64,000 nucleotides of DNA from Portulaca oleracea (GCA_029582165.1 CM055871.1:627501-691500), one strand, 5' to 3'. Positions 12,765-25,500 are shown, numbered from the stretch's first letter. The notes: a model not told the origin generated them from the sequence alone. Numbers and translations are program-made.

Positions 12765-12929
12765 CAACCTTTGTATTGTAATCCTCATATTACTAGTGCA
12801 TCGATTTCGTGGTTTTTTCCCGCTTTGGTTTTTTCCACGTTAAAATTCTGGTGTCAACTTTCTTATTTCTTTTCCGCTATTATTTTCTATTGTTTGTGGT
12901 TGCTTGAGTGCTCTTCGATCCTAACATCC

Positions 12930-14631
12930 ACAACCAATAAAATGTACAAGACGATACTGGCAACGAGGACGTTGTTAATTATGACATTGATCTACAAGAG
13001 AAGCTTAGCATATGTTTGCTTCAATTTAAACGTTGTTACTTCGATACAATTTTAGGCAAGTGGTACTTTGATTTTAATTTATCTGTTTGAAATACTATGA
13101 TATATTTTCTTCAATTTAGAATATGTGTGATTGATTTTATTCATCCATTTCAATAGTTTTAGTTCTGCATTGTATTAGTTTCAAAAATAAATTTCATATA
13201 GTCACTACATTACAGTGAAACATTTAATTAATTAATTAAACAAATTAGTTTTAATGAAAAATGGAACAAACAATAAAATATGGGTGTTTTCAATCAATGA
13301 CTTTGGATGAGAGACTAATGTATCTCAAAATTGCAAGTTTCAAGGGATTTGTTAGTCACTCAAAAGTTTCTAAAGAACCCTTATATTCCCTTTGAAATCA
13401 TGTTTTCAACTAATTTTTCCTAGGGGCCTTTCCCCCAAGGAATTTCACGGGATCTTTGCTAGTTCTTTGAAGTGTCAAATGAAGTTCTTTGATAATGATT
13501 TGGTTTCCATTTATAGGTAAGAACTTTTGTTAGATCAAAGATTAACCTAATACGGTCATATATTATCGAGGTTAGTATGAAATCCTATTTTCAGTATTAT
13601 CTCTCGTAAATTCTGTATGGCATATCCAATATTTGTATGGTATTGAGGTTGCGGACTATTCCTCAAGATTAAAATAACTTCCTCATTCAGGTCAACTTCA
13701 ATCTTGTGGAGATGGTAGTTCCAAGCAGTGATCAAACCTTTACTTGGTGCCTCTAGTTGAGTTGTAGTGTTTTCTTACTATTGAATAATAACAGTGCTCC
13801 AATGAATCATATATGGTCTATTCTTTAATTTCAATAGTATCCACAGACCTCTTAATTTTAGTAGGCCAAAAGCTCCTAATATTCAAATCATAGTTTGTTC
13901 CAATTAACAACTTCTCCAAAAACAACAGCAACCAGTCCCAGTGTGATTCAGTTGATAAGAGGTTAACAACTTCTACAAATAGGCCAAAATATTTCTTAAG
14001 TAGTATGATATTTTATATCTTTTTCATTGAATGAATGGGTGCATACCTTTTCGAACACATGCCTCCTCTTGATGGTTTTGGAGGTGGATTCATCTTCTTG
14101 GCTATTAATTATGCAATTTCAACATATGACCTCTCCCCACGAGGCACTAGTCATTTTGTTGTACTTGGTCGGCATCTTAAGTTTCCTTCTTTAATCTCCA
14201 AATATCTAACTATCATAAAAACGTGTTTGGATTTTTTTTGTTTCAAATACATAACTACAAAATTAATCATTCACTTTTAAATGTACACGTAAATTATTTT
14301 GCGTTTCTGAGTTTATTTCCATTCGTATTTTTGAAAAAGTAGTAATTATATATTTTTTCCATTTGGTTGCTATTTGAAATAAACTAGACACGTTTTTATG
14401 GGTATTCAACACTTCAAGGCAATAAAATACTACAAACTTACTAACCAAAAACATCAAGGATAGACCACCAAATGATCACACAAATCTCATGTATTTCAAG
14501 GCAATAAATAAATTAAAACTTCAACGTAAAATTTTTGGATAACAAATATTGTTTACTATTTTAAAGGAACTCATCATATACATATTTAGATATTATTATG
14601 TATATATTTTACGACCATCTTCATTAAACTT

Positions 14632-14691
<60 letters not shown>

Positions 14692-15125
14692 CTCCCGACA
14701 CCATACACGTAAACCATACACATGTTACTAATCATTTACATGTGTGTATTTGGAAGCATTTATATATATTTTTTAAGTTATATAATTTAAACATAATAAG
14801 TAAAATGATAGTAAATTTCGAGAATTCAAAAACGGATGAAAACAAGTCAAGTCTTAGTGTATATGATATATATACACACACATAAAGTTGAGCAAAATTA
14901 ATCATAAAAGTAAGGGATAAGGTATATATAATTTATAGAGAGAAAATGTACTTGTAGAATATAAAGGAAGGGGAAGGGGAAACCTAACTAAATACAATTT
15001 TAAAATGAGATCAATTTAAAATTGTTTTTTCAATTTTCATAAGAAAAGTAGTGGATCATGTCTGAGTATGACATGATATGCAAAAGTGATTAATATGTGA
15101 ATGGAAAAATATATGAAGGTGACTG
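12930..15125. other. intergenic, no recognised gene
   Basis: AT-rich DNA between the copia LTR and the gypsy element. It contains a TTA trinucleotide repeat. The region 14035-14180 is locally open on the plus strand but shows no family signature. No splice pattern or transposon terminus stands out. Confidence 0.4.
14637..14689. repeat. (TTA)n microsatellite
   Basis: About 17-18 uninterrupted TTA units. It creates a spurious tyrosine run in one frame. Confidence 0.97.
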
Positions 15126-15129
15126 ACAA

Positions 15130-16270
15130 GATAAACTGTATCAGGCTAGGATCTGAGCTTCAAAATCCGTTGTCTCCAAGCTTTTGTCGCACCCCCTTTA
15201 TAAAACACGAGCGAAAGCATTTCAAGCTCGGGTGTGGAATCCATTTTAAGGTAGACCCGAGACCTTGAAGGCATGACTTGACAGGTGTTTGGTGTGGAGT
15301 CCACTAAAAGTAGGACCCCGGACCATAGGTGTAGAGCTATGAGTCCTCATGGGGACCTACCTCGAGCCTTTAAAGGGGCTCGGAATCTTTCGGTAAGAAT
15401 AAACGAGATAGATCAACTTGGATGTTGAAAAGGACAGACCTTCACTCTTTCCACCATAACTCCTTCAATACAACTCCGAAGGACTTCATATTTTGGGATC
15501 ATAAAGTAAACATTGAGAGCTTTCCATCAAAATATTAAGGTCTCAAAATGGAGTCCGGACAAAGAAGTTATGTGCGTTGGAAGTTTGGCAGAAAATCTTC
15601 CCGGAAGGTTGTCACGACCGCGGCCATAAGGGTCACGACTCACGACCGTAACATCATCCCCAGGCCCAGTTTTTGACAGGTGCCTATGTCATGACCGTGA
15701 CCTCTAGTGTCACGACCGTGATGTCTTGGGTCACGCCCGTGACATCCTTCACTAGTTGCCCCTTGCGCAAGAAATGGACATTGTAGCTGTGACACCCTAT
15801 GTCGCGCTCGCGGCACCTATGTTTCGGACTTAAATTTTTTTTTATTTTCCCCTCTTTCTATATATACCCTTAGGTTATCTTTTGTAAAGGACTTTTTGGG
15901 CAATGATGATTATGAATGTAATGGAAAGGCTTGAAGCTTTCTCGCCTCTCTAAAACTCTTATTTACTTTATCCATTTGTTAATTATAATGGTGGTGTTAC
16001 ACGTCTCTCTTTTATTGAATTTGTGGTGGGTTTCCTTTAGCAAATTCATGGTGGATTGCTAGTTCCTTGTGGTGGATTTTCCTTTAGCCAAGTTTATATC
16101 CGATTACTTTGGTGATTCAAACTCTTTGTTATCTCTCCTTTGGATTTTGAATATTGTTTCTCAAGATTATTATCTTCACTCAAGAACATTATTATCATCA
16201 TCATCCATCATCATCTCCATGTTCAAGCAAGGATTATATTATTCTCATTCACCCACCGTGTCACACTCCA
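15130..16270 (+). repeat. 5' LTR of gypsy element
   Basis: About 1.14 kb, similar throughout to 19117-20175. It carries a cluster of GTCACGACCGTGAC-like palindromes at 15610-15830, a TATA box (CTATATATACCC at about 15859) and a downstream R/U5-like region ending CACACTCCA. The left border is approximate. Confidence 0.7.
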
Positions 16271-18270
16271 TTTTGCCATCAGAGCATCCAAGTTATCTCT
16301 TGCTTGATTTTTCTTTGATGTTCTTAATTGATTTTGGTGATTATTGGTGTCCATGAATATGTTGAAATCCATGAAATTGTTTGGGGTTGAAATTTTGTTG
16401 GAGATGATTATTCTTGGAAGTCTTGATTCTTACTAGTGGAGTTTGAAATTTTGTTGAAATTTTGTTGGAGATGAATTCCATGAAATTGTTTGGTGTTGAA
16501 ATTGTTTGGTGACCCTCTTTCCTGGTGTGGATTATTTAATTGGACTGCAATTTTGGTTGATCAAGTATGGAATTAGAGTAGAGTTGGATTATGATCGTGT
16601 TGTGGTGATTGGATTTCAGTGTGGTCTCTTTCTCCTTCTACTTGAATAGCTCCCTATTGTCTCTCTTGTGAAAAAACTACAAAGAACCCTAAGCCAAACA
16701 CAAAAACCAACTACAAAGGAACCTAAAACTCAACAAAAATTCCCCAAACACATTCTGTCCTTCACCCTTCTCTTGATATGGCCCCTAATCCGAATTACAA
16801 GAGTTGATTCTCGAACATTGAAAATTCTCTTGACGCCATTACTAATCAACTTGAGAGAATATTTGCACGTCTCTAAGGCCAACCTCAGCGTGTAGGAAGA
16901 AGAAGAGATGATTCCTCCTAGAAGAAACTATTCCAATATTCCCCACTAAGGGCCTTTTCATCCCAAAAGTGTATCAGTTGTAGGCATGTGAGACATGATT
17001 AATTTCAATGCCCACAAATGGCCATGGTTAGAGCTTAGATTGAGGAATCTTTTAGCGTGGAAGAGCCTGTAGGCGACGTGTTAGAAGACATTGATGAGCA
17101 AAACATCACTTCCACACTTAGAGGATTTGAGGAGGTTGAGAAGGATGAAGGTTCAAGAATGAGGCTATTGTCCTTATGGCCGAAGAAGGGGAACCTCTTG
17201 AGCTTTTTGGTGTACGTGATGAGCTTGATAAAGTTTCTTGCCAAGAGGAATATGAGAAGGTTCACTATGGCCTCCAACCAATCCATATTGAAGAATCCCA
17301 TCAAGAAGCCCTGATGATCATCTCAACATCGCTTTTTGAGAAGACAAGAAACAATGGAGTTGGCACCATCACCTCTCACAACTTGGCCACTTTTGATCTT
17401 GTCAATTAGAAGGATGAGATAATCCAAGATTCTTTGACTAAAGTCAATGATGGGTGTGCTTTGAAGTCTTTGATCAAATCGCATATGATATTTGGAAGAT
17501 GTCGGTTGTTTGAGAGTGTTTGTTGGCATGGTAAGCGGTATGATGAGCATGTGATGTCCACAATTAAGAATTCTCTATATTTGGAGTGATATGATAAGAA
17601 TCTTGGTGTTTTCTAAGTGCTTGGTGAGAAGTATGAGTTTCTTGATACCTTGATTTTATTTAGTAAGTTGGACTCATCATGTTTATCGACCCTCCATAAG
17701 TATTATTTGAATGATGATTGTAGTGTCACGAACTCATTGGATGTGTCATACATGCTCTTTTATAGACATTGGTTATTCGAGGAGTCTATTGGGATGTTGA
17801 ATCGATCTTTGTCCATTGCACCCTTAATACTTTCACTACCTCGAGGCTATGTTGATGTCCTTATGCCCTTCGTTTAGTGTTTCCTACACCCTGTTCTCTC
17901 TATTCCTTTTAAACAACAATTATCCCACACATATAAAACCTGGGTGGGAAGTGAGTTGAGGAACCTCCTATCGAGCGAAGCACGGGATGAGTGTGCTCTT
18001 GGTGAGTACAAGTAATCCTTAGCTTTGCCTTTGCCTTGTAGTGAGCTTAGTGAGGTTGAGCGTTCCCCGACTCGACAAAATTTTCCTACTTCCGTCCTGT
18101 CCTTCACCCCCAAACCTCTTCAAAAACTCCTATTTATTCAAGAAGGGTAAAGTTCATAGCGTGATCATGATCGGGTTGTTGGATGGTTCTTGTAACGGGT
18201 GGCCGACCCATGGAATGTGCATTCATTTTAATTCCCAAGAGTTGATGAAAACTCTTTTTCAAGAAGGGGA
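16271..18270 (+). pseudogene. decayed gag-like interior of gypsy element
   Basis: Pieces in several frames. NPNYKS..FSNIENSLDAITNQLERI at about 16785-16870 looks like a gag N-terminal segment, and CISCRHVRHD at about 16973-17000 recalls a zinc knuckle. Later open segments (17176-17409, 17617-17877) contain acidic stretches that I do not recognise. Several stop codons and frame changes mean no functional protein. Polymerase domains are absent. Confidence 0.5.
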
Positions 18271-18279
18271 GTATGAACC

Positions 18280-19108
18280 CAGGTGTGGAGCCATAAAAAA
18301 ATTTATTGGGGGTGCCGGTTTATTAATATTTTTTCAACTGTTTATCATAAGTTTAATTTTCAAATTATTCATTTTTACTTGTTTATTAAGCTTTTATCCA
18401 AGCTTTTTATAGTTAGCAAAGATATTTATTTAACTTTTGAGCTCACAATGAAATATACTACAATAAGTATAAGAACAATTACATATCCCATTATAGTCCA
18501 ATAACGCGAGGTCTGAGCGGTCTAGCTATATAAAGTTTTCTTCTTATATATGAGAGTACATGAAGAGGTTGATTATTTTAGTAAAAAGAAATCTTTTGGA
18601 AGAATTCGTAACGAAATATTAAGGTGAAAAATGGGGAAATATAAGTTTATGAAAAGTATTTATTAAAATACTTAAAACTGTAGTATTTAATATAGTACAA
18701 AGTGAGAAACAAGAATGCATACATATATAAGAGACCAGATACAAGAGATCTAATAAAATAATTGTTAAAATTAACTCATAAACTAGTTGAAAAAACTACT
18801 AAAAAAAACAAAGACAAATAAATAAAATAGTTGATATAAAGGATGAAGTAAACTACAAAATAAACATTAAAAGAAATAAAAATTAAAATAATAAGTTAGA
18901 TGAATGAGTAAACAAAATGGGAAAGCTTTGAAAAAAAACTATTTCTTATAAGATTTGAACTTGTAATCAAAGATTAAATATTCTCAAGATACTACCATCC
19001 AACCACCAAGGTATTAGTGCTTCACTTTACACATACTAATATACATAGGTTTCCTGGAGTATGGGGGGTGTCGTGGCCCCCACCACGCCCCCTCTAGCTC
19101 CTCCCTTA
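18280..19108. mobile_element. hAT-type element nested in gypsy 3' LTR
   Basis: Exact 8-bp target duplication TATGAACC at 18272-18279 and 19109-19116. The left end reads CAGGTGTGGAGCCATAAAA followed by TTGGGGGTGCC; the right end reads CCACGCCCCCTCTAGCTCC then TCCCTTA. These are variants of the widespread plant terminus with CAGTGGCGGAGCC and a CCACGCCCC/GGGGGTG stem. The 829-bp interior is AT-rich with no transposase. The hAT assignment rests on duplication length and the CAG start. It shares terminal style with 37017-37184 and 60656-60820. Confidence 0.85.
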
Positions 19109-19116
19109 TATGAACC

Positions 19117-20175
19117 GTATCGAGTTAGGGCCCAAGTTTCAAAATTCGTGGTCACCAAGCATTTTCCGGACCCCCTTTGTAAAACACGAGCAAAACAATT
19201 TCAAGGTTGGGTGTGGAGTCCATTTTAAGGTGGACCCGTGACCTTGAGGCATAACTTAACCAGTATTAGGTGCAGAGTCCACTACAAGTGACACCCTAGA
19301 CCATGGGGGTGGAGCTACGAGTCCTCATCAAGACTTAATCCGGGCCTTTGAAGGGGATCAGAATCTTTTAGCAAGAATAAGCAAGAAAGGTCAACTTGGA
19401 ATGCTCAAAAGGATATGTTTTCACTCATTCAATCATAACTTCTTCAATATAACTCCGAACGATTTCAGCATAAATTAGACACAGAGAGCTTTCCATCGAT
19501 ATATTATCGGCCCAAAACAAAGTTCGGACGAAGAAGTTATGCGCGTTAGAAGTTTGGCGTAAAATCTGCCCAGAAGGCTATCACGACCGCGACATCATCC
19601 TCGGCCCAGTTTTTTACTGGTGCATGTGTCATAACCATGATTTCAAGCGTCACGACCGTGACATCATGCATCTTTCCCATGACATCCTTCGGGTCCAGTT
19701 GCCCCTTCCGCAAGAAATGGATGTCACGCCCGCGACGCCCCTATTCCGGACTTAAATTTTTTTTATTTTCCCCTCTTTCTATATATACCCCAAAGTTATC
19801 TTTTGTAAGGGAATTTTTGGCCAATGATGATTATGAATGGAAAGGAAAGTCTTGAAGCTTTATCCCCTCTATAAAAATCTTGTTTACTTATCCATTTGTT
19901 AATGGTGGTGTCGCATGTCTCTTTTTTATTGAATTTGTGGTAGATTTCCTTTAGAAAATTCATGGTGTAGTTCTTTGTGGTGGATTTTCCTTTAGCCAAG
20001 TCCACATCCGGTTTCTTTGGTGATTCAAACTCTTTGTTATCTCTCCTTTGGAATGTGATTATTGTTTCTCAAGATTATATCTTCAATTAAGAACATTATT
20101 ATCATCATCATCCATCATCTTCTCTAAGTTCAAGTAGATTACCTATTTCTCATCCACCCATCGTGCCACGCTCCA
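19117..20175 (+). repeat. 3' LTR of gypsy element (part after the hAT insertion)
   Basis: Continues the LTR from GTATCGAG and matches the 5' LTR to its end near CACGCTCCA. It retains the palindrome cluster (19575-19740) and the TATA box (about 19780). The first few bases of this LTR lie left of the hAT insertion. Confidence 0.7.
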
Positions 20176-22928
20176 CATGGGACTTGAACCCCAAACATAT
20201 ACCACAATTACCCATAAAACATATATTACTAACCACTAGACTCCTTACGTATGCGACCTCATATAAACCATAGTACGCAAATACATCTCCCTCATATTTG
20301 AAAGGTTGTCCTATGTAGATTGTTTCAAAAGTACTCTAATTGTTGTACGGGGAGCCAAATTGTGGAAAAAGCTCATTTGTTGTTCAATGTAATAAAAAAA
20401 AAGTTCATTATTCTGTTGTGGGATGCTTGTACAGGTCATGAATTATTTAGCACAAGTTTCTTAAAGCACGAGAAGAAATGTATGAGAAGCCATTTACAAT
20501 TACAATGAAGAAAGTCTATCTTCTGTGTCACTGATTTGAGAATAAGATGTCTGAGAATAGGAAGGTGACTCATTATACTAATGGGATTACAAAAGTGTTA
20601 GCATATAACTTGTTTTTACTCAATTTAATTTTGATGAAGTTAGAATCTATATATGGTTATCTTCGGTACCTAGTTCTTTGATGCAGTTATGACTATTGTT
20701 AGTGGTGTTAAGGGTTCTATTGTAATAAAATTTAATGAGGTTAATGCTATTCATCTAAGTAAAAGCCTTTGTAGGAAGGATTTTGATGGAGAATTCTCAA
20801 GAAGTGCTTTGAATGCCAAGGGTAAGAAGAACAATGGGAGTGCAAATAATTCTAAACAGCGGTCTAAATTAAGGGGTAGAAACAAGCCAAGGGACATAAA
20901 GAATGTGGTGTGAAGGGCCACTTTTAAGAGATATTGCCCAAAAACAAAGAAGGGTAGAAGTAACAATAACAAAGATGATCGTGACTTCGTTAACTCTGCT
21001 TATGATTTGGGTAGTACCTTGATTTTATGCGTATCTACTCTTGAAGAGTCATAGGTTGTTGATACCGGTACGTCCTTTCATGTTTCCTATAGCAGAGAGT
21101 TATGTTGTAATTTAGGAGTAGTAGCTTTGGTAAGGTGTATACTATTGATGACCAGTACTATGAATTAGCTTGAAAAGAAGATGTAACCATTTGGATTGCT
21201 AATGGGGGTCTTTCGAAGTTTGAGGATATCATGAGATATACTCTTGGGAATAAGAGGAATTTTAATTTTATGAATCGACTAGATGAATTGGGTTATTCTA
21301 CAGGATTTGGCAACGACATGTGGAAGATTGTGAAAGGTGATATGGTAGTGGCTAAAAACTTAAGGAACCTTGTATTCCCCTAAGATCAACGCTAATTCTA
21401 TTGCTAATGCCATTAATGATCCCAATACTAGTCTATAGCATTGCAGGCTTGGCCACATGAGTAAGAAGGTCATGAATTGAGGTATTAGCGGGGTGATTTG
21501 GCAAATTTGAAAACCTGTAGATATGAAACTTTGTGAAAGTTGTATCTATGGTAAGCAGAAGAGGGTTAGATTCAGTGAGACTGGCAGAGATCCAAAACTT
21601 GAGAAGCTTGATATAATTCACTATGATATGTAGGGCCATATGCCAGTTAAATCCACATGTGGTACTCAATATTATGTCACCTTTATTAATGATCACAGTT
21701 GGAAGGTATATATGGGTTTATTTTCTAAAGAACAAATGTGATGTGTTTGATGATTTTTTTTTCTTTTAATGGTAGTACATAGGTTGAAACATAAATCAAC
21801 TTAAAGGTGAGACACTTGAGGACTAGCAATAGAGGACAATATGAAAAGGAGTTCATGAGGTATTGTGCTCATAATGGCATTAGACTATTGAAGATTGCTC
21901 CTAAGACACCAAGGAAGAATAGGATAGTAGAAAGAATCAATAACACTGCAATGAGAGAACTAGGAGCATGAAGATATGCTGAATTGCCCCAGCATTTGTT
22001 GGCAAATGCAGTGAACTCAACAACATATTTGATTGACGAAAGCCTATACATTCCTCTGGATGTGAGGATACCAACAGAGGTGTGAAGTGGTAAGAATGTT
22101 GATTATTTCTTTCTTCCTATTGTTGATGTTGTTGGTTATGTGATGGTTGATCCTAAAAAACGTAACAAGTCAGACCCTATGTCCACAAAATGCTATTTTA
22201 TTAGTTATGGCACTGACTCACTTGGATACATGTTGTGAGATGGTCAGGAGGTGGTGAAACACTATGTTTTATTAGTTAGGAATGTTTTGTACAGAGATAG
22301 GTTGACATTACATAGCACATGTGATAAACAAACAACAGAAGCTGATGAGAGTGATCAGGAGACGATTGAGGTTGCTATTGAGGAAACAAGGCTTATGAGG
22401 GAAATAAGAGAAACATAGGGCCACAGATTGTAGCTCGGGCAACATATTAGACTACATATCAGACTGAACTACAATAAATGTCTAAAACTCAGGTGATGAT
22501 GACCATGTTCCAACTCCTACAATAAGAAGATCACAGAGGTCTACTAGAGGTAATGCCCCAAATAGGTACTCTCTTTCTTTACATTAACTACGTACTGATA
22601 GATGCTAGTGACAACAATCCTACTTTGAAATATGCATGTGCTTTTTGAATAACCGAGTTTATAGGAGCAAGAATGAACCCAACGACAATGTGGGATACAA
22701 GGTTCGATTAATAGTAAAGGATTTCCTCAAATGAAATATTGATTACACTAATATTTTTTCTATTCTTGTGAAAATAACCACTACTAGAATTATCTCGAGT
22801 ATGCTCACAGTTGAGAATTTACACATAGAGCAGAAGGATGTGTAAATAGTTGTCCTATATTAAAATTTAAAAGAGACTTGTACATGATGCAACATGACAG
22901 ATATGAGGTTATGGAGAAGTAACACTAG

Positions 22929-23372
22929 GTGAGTAGACTTGGAAAGAGCCTATATAGGCTTAAGGAGGCTCCAAGGAAACGCTACATCAAATTTGATACC
23001 TTCACGTGCAACAAGGGGTTCAAGGGGAGGGATAAGGATCAGTGTTGTTACTTTAAGATATCCACAAACTCTTATGTAATTTGTCTTCTATATGCGGATG
23101 GCATGTTGATCGCGGGATCTACTATGAAGGAGATCAACATACTAAAGGAGAACTTGGCTAAGGAATTTGAGATAAAGGATTTGCATGCTGCTAAATGGAT
23201 CCTTCGTATGAAAATCACTAGAGATAAGAGTAACGAATTGTTGAATCCACCTCGAGAGGATTACATCAAGAAAGTGCTTGAAAGGTTTAGTGGTGATGGT
23301 AAGCCTAGAAGCACACCAATGTTGAACCATCTCAAATTATCTAAAGAGAAAGATCTTAGAACCAATGAGTAG
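22929..23372 (+). pseudogene. Ty1/copia reverse transcriptase fragment
   Basis: Longest open stretch of the copia element. It starts near RLGKSLYRLKEAPR (family RLRKSLYGLKQAPR) and contains LLYADGMLIAG where active copia enzymes have YVDDM, so the second catalytic Asp is lost. It continues through LHAAKWILRMKI and ends before the RNase H region. Upstream and downstream parts are out of frame; this enzyme cannot be active. Confidence 0.85.
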
Positions 23373-24089
23373 AAGGAATGCATAGCTAAAGTTCGAACCC
23401 TCTACTTTAGTGGTTCGGAATTAGATGAATACCATGGTTTGTACAAGACCAAATATCAACTTTACAATAGAAGCGGTGGGTCGCTACATATCTAATCTTG
23501 GAAATCTTATTGGGAAGTAGTAAAGTGGTTGTTGAGGTATTTGAAAGGTACATGTCATTATGATCTTGTGTTTGGTGTTACTAACCTTGATATGAAAAGT
23601 TATGTAGATGTTGATTTGAGTGGAGATTATAATACGATGAAGAGTATGACATGCTATATGTTTACTCTTGGTTGCTCGATAATCAGATAGATGTCAAGAC
23701 TACAAAAGTGTGTGGCTATGTCTACCACAAATTGTTAAGTACATTGCTCTATCTAAGGCCGAAAAAGATATAATTTGTCTATAAGACTTGGGGTAACATG
23801 GAGTTCTTTACTATGTCATTCAGAGGGTTGTACATTTGACAAGGAACCCGATTCTACACTCAAAGACAAAGTATATCAGGAAGAAGCTTCACTTCATTTG
23901 AAGCATGTTGGAAAGTGGCGAATTGAAGTGAAGCTAGAGAATATTGTATGATGCAAAGATCCAACAGAAATTTTGACAAAAGAAAGTTTAGGCTCCATAT
24001 ATATAGAACTAGTATGTGTCGCTAAAGTCTATGAAAATCATGTTGATGATCTTGAGAATTGATGACATTGGTCTCCAAGTGGAAACTTA

Positions 24090-24704
24090 CTATATATGGA
24101 GCCTAATGGAGGCAAAGCTCACTTACATGGTGTTTAGGGTAAAGAATAAGCTCATTAGTGTGTTGTCAGATGCTTTCACGGGTGTGTGATGTTTAGCACG
24201 AGCATCAAGGGTGACATAGGTGAATTTAGACCTGACACGGATTGTGTAGGGGTCCAAAGAGCACAAAAAAGCAGCAGTGCATCATGATAGGTTGCATCAC
24301 AGGCCACATAGAGCATGTCAGTTACCATCAACACGGGGAACAGTACCTTTGGAGCAATCCATGTCAGTCAAGGCGATGGATTTTTGAGACGTAGTCAGGT
24401 TATTTTGCTGCAACGCTTAACCTAATTTTCTTTAGCATCTATTATATCTTGGAGAGTAAGGTTTATTCATTGTATCCACAATCATTGAGAGAAAACACAC
24501 AACCTAGAGAGAGATTTTTCAATCACACAGAGAGAAAATTAGATTAAGGAACATCATATAAACACTTGTAATCTTCATTATTCTAGTGCATTGATTCTGA
24601 GGAATTTTCCATTTCGAGTTGTTTCCACATTAAAATTTATGGTGTTCTTGATTTATCTTTGCACCTCGCTTTATTATTTGTTGTTAATTTGAGTCTCTAT
24701 GATC
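24090..24704 (+). repeat. 3' LTR of the decayed copia element
   Basis: Follows the polypurine-like tract. Its last 130 bp resemble the end of the copia LTR at 12800-12926, including GTGCATTGATT, TTTCCACATTAAAATT and GATCCTAACG. The left border is approximate. Confidence 0.55.
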
Positions 24705-24774
24705 CTAACGACAACATGGTCAAATCACCATAACAAGGTAGAATTTTTCCAAAGAAATAATTGCTTTCTAGATC

Positions 24775-25018
24775 TAAGGGAGTATTTGGTAGGAACCTCA
24801 GGGAAATTTTTCCTAGGGAAAATTTACCATGGGAAGTTTTCCATGGGAAAAATTTCCCTTAGCCCCCCAGGGAAATTTTCCCTAGGAAAATGGAGAAAAT
24901 GGTGGGCCATCGTGAAAACTTTCTCGAATTCAATCCGTATCCAAACATGGGGAAAATAAATCAACCTGGGAAAATTGACCATTTCCCCAGGGTTATTGAC
25001 CAACCAAACACACCCTAA
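24775..25018. mobile_element. snap-back MITE, GTGTTTGGTTGG family
   Basis: Inverted termini: TAAGGGAGTATTTGGTAGG on the left, and ACCAACCAAACACACCCTAA on the right. The interior is rich in self-complementary GGGAAAATTTTCCC words, so the whole element could fold on itself. Similar elements lie at 40858-41316, 42974-43210 and 45191-45420. No target duplication was resolved. Confidence 0.6.
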
Positions 25019-25203
25019 GTGTATTTGCTTGGTTAAGTTGAGCACTCCAAGGGGAAGTTCTAAAGAAGTTATTATTGTAAACATTAAACACCTCAAAATT
25101 CAACAAACTTGAGAAGCTCCAATCCCCAATTACTCTTGAGTGAGCTAGTAGTTGGAAATATTAAGATAACTAACAATAGTGAGGTTAGCTAGGATACTAG
25201 AAG

Positions 25204-25360
25204 TGTTAGGATCGTAGAGACTCAAATTACCACAAACAATAATTAGAAGTGTAGAAAATAAATCAAAAACAACAAAATTTTTAACATTAAAAAAAACAAA
25301 GCGGGAGAAAAAAAAATCATGAAATGGATGCAATATAATTGATGAGGATTTCAAGTGTTT
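25204..25360 (-). repeat. inverted copia LTR end fragment
   Basis: The reverse complement ends AATTTGAGTCTCTACGATCC then TAACA and resembles the copia LTR end at 24560-24704. It is an isolated fragment in opposite orientation, about 500 bp from the forward copy, with a MITE between them. Confidence 0.65.
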
Positions 25361-25500
25361 ATTGGATCTCCCTTAACTTCACTTTCTCTCAAAGTCGATG
25401 AATAATATCTATGGTGTATCTAATTAACCTCGCAAATATGGTTAATAAGCCTTCTTTTGAAACTAATTCTTCCTACTATTTAGGATTCACACATAAGCAA

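Larger units (their letters stand above)
11850..12926 (+). mobile_element. internally deleted Ty1/copia element with 3' LTR
   Basis: Open reading at 11871-12125 begins with a copia reverse-transcriptase start (KWEHAMVDEIALLERTW followed by GKKWVYRIKG). It jumps within a few codons to sequence resembling the end of RNase H, so most of pol is missing. It is followed by the polypurine-like CTCCAAGTGGGAGAT (12190-12204) and then an LTR. No 5' LTR is present to the left. It is related to the LTR ends near 24.6 kb and 25.2 kb. Confidence 0.7.
12205..12926 (+). repeat. Ty1/copia LTR (722 bp)
   Basis: Starts TGTTGG directly after the polypurine tract and ends CCTAACA, the inverted TG..CA pair expected of an LTR. 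It contains a GC-rich repeat array (12286-12400), a TATA-like CTAATATATATTGGG near 12670, and an AG microsatellite. The last 130 bp resemble the LTR end at 24575-24704 and, inverted, 25204-25360. The long open frames across it (for example 12185-12781) are by-products of base composition. Confidence 0.75.
15130..20175 (+). mobile_element. shortened Ty3/gypsy (chromovirus-like) retrotransposon
   Basis: Two direct LTRs (about 15130-16270 and 18271-20175, the second interrupted by a hAT element) flank only about 2 kb of internal DNA. Just after the 5' LTR, TTGCCATCAGAGC (from about 16273) resembles a decayed initiator-Met tRNA primer site (TGGTATCAGAGC). Just before the 3' LTR, TTTTTCAAGAAGGGGAGTA is the polypurine tract. 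The interior keeps a gag-like part (16790-16930) but no protease, reverse transcriptase or integrase, so this is a non-autonomous deletion derivative. No clear target duplication was found. Confidence 0.75.
20300..24704 (+). mobile_element. decayed Ty1/copia retrotransposon
   Basis: Interior in the order expected for copia, with many stops and frameshifts. Gag zinc-knuckle region 20800-20960 (KGKKNNGSANNSKQRSK then a knuckle remnant). Protease DTGTSFHVS at 21061 (family DSG, here DTG). Integrase remnants 21400-22100. A pre-RT linker ending RRSQRSTRGNAPNRYS at about 22523. Reverse transcriptase 22929-23370. RNase H remnants 23515-24050. A polypurine-like GTCTCCAAGTGGAAAC at 24070 is followed by a 3' LTR. 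I could not identify a 5' LTR. Confidence 0.75.

Noticed and set aside
12185..12781. 198-codon open frame on the plus strand and 166/123-codon frames on the minus strand
   Set aside because: They lie in the copia LTR and its GC-rich array. All strands are open because of composition, and no protein family is visible.
14035..14280. 81-codon open frame that might be an exon
   Set aside because: No family signature, no supporting splice sites or neighbouring exons, and the opposite strand is partly open too.
20176..20300. tRNA-like words (GGGACTTGAACCCC) on the minus-strand side
   Set aside because: No complete acceptor, D or anticodon arms. Such words are common at LTR-retrotransposon borders, and the site is directly next to the gypsy 3' LTR.
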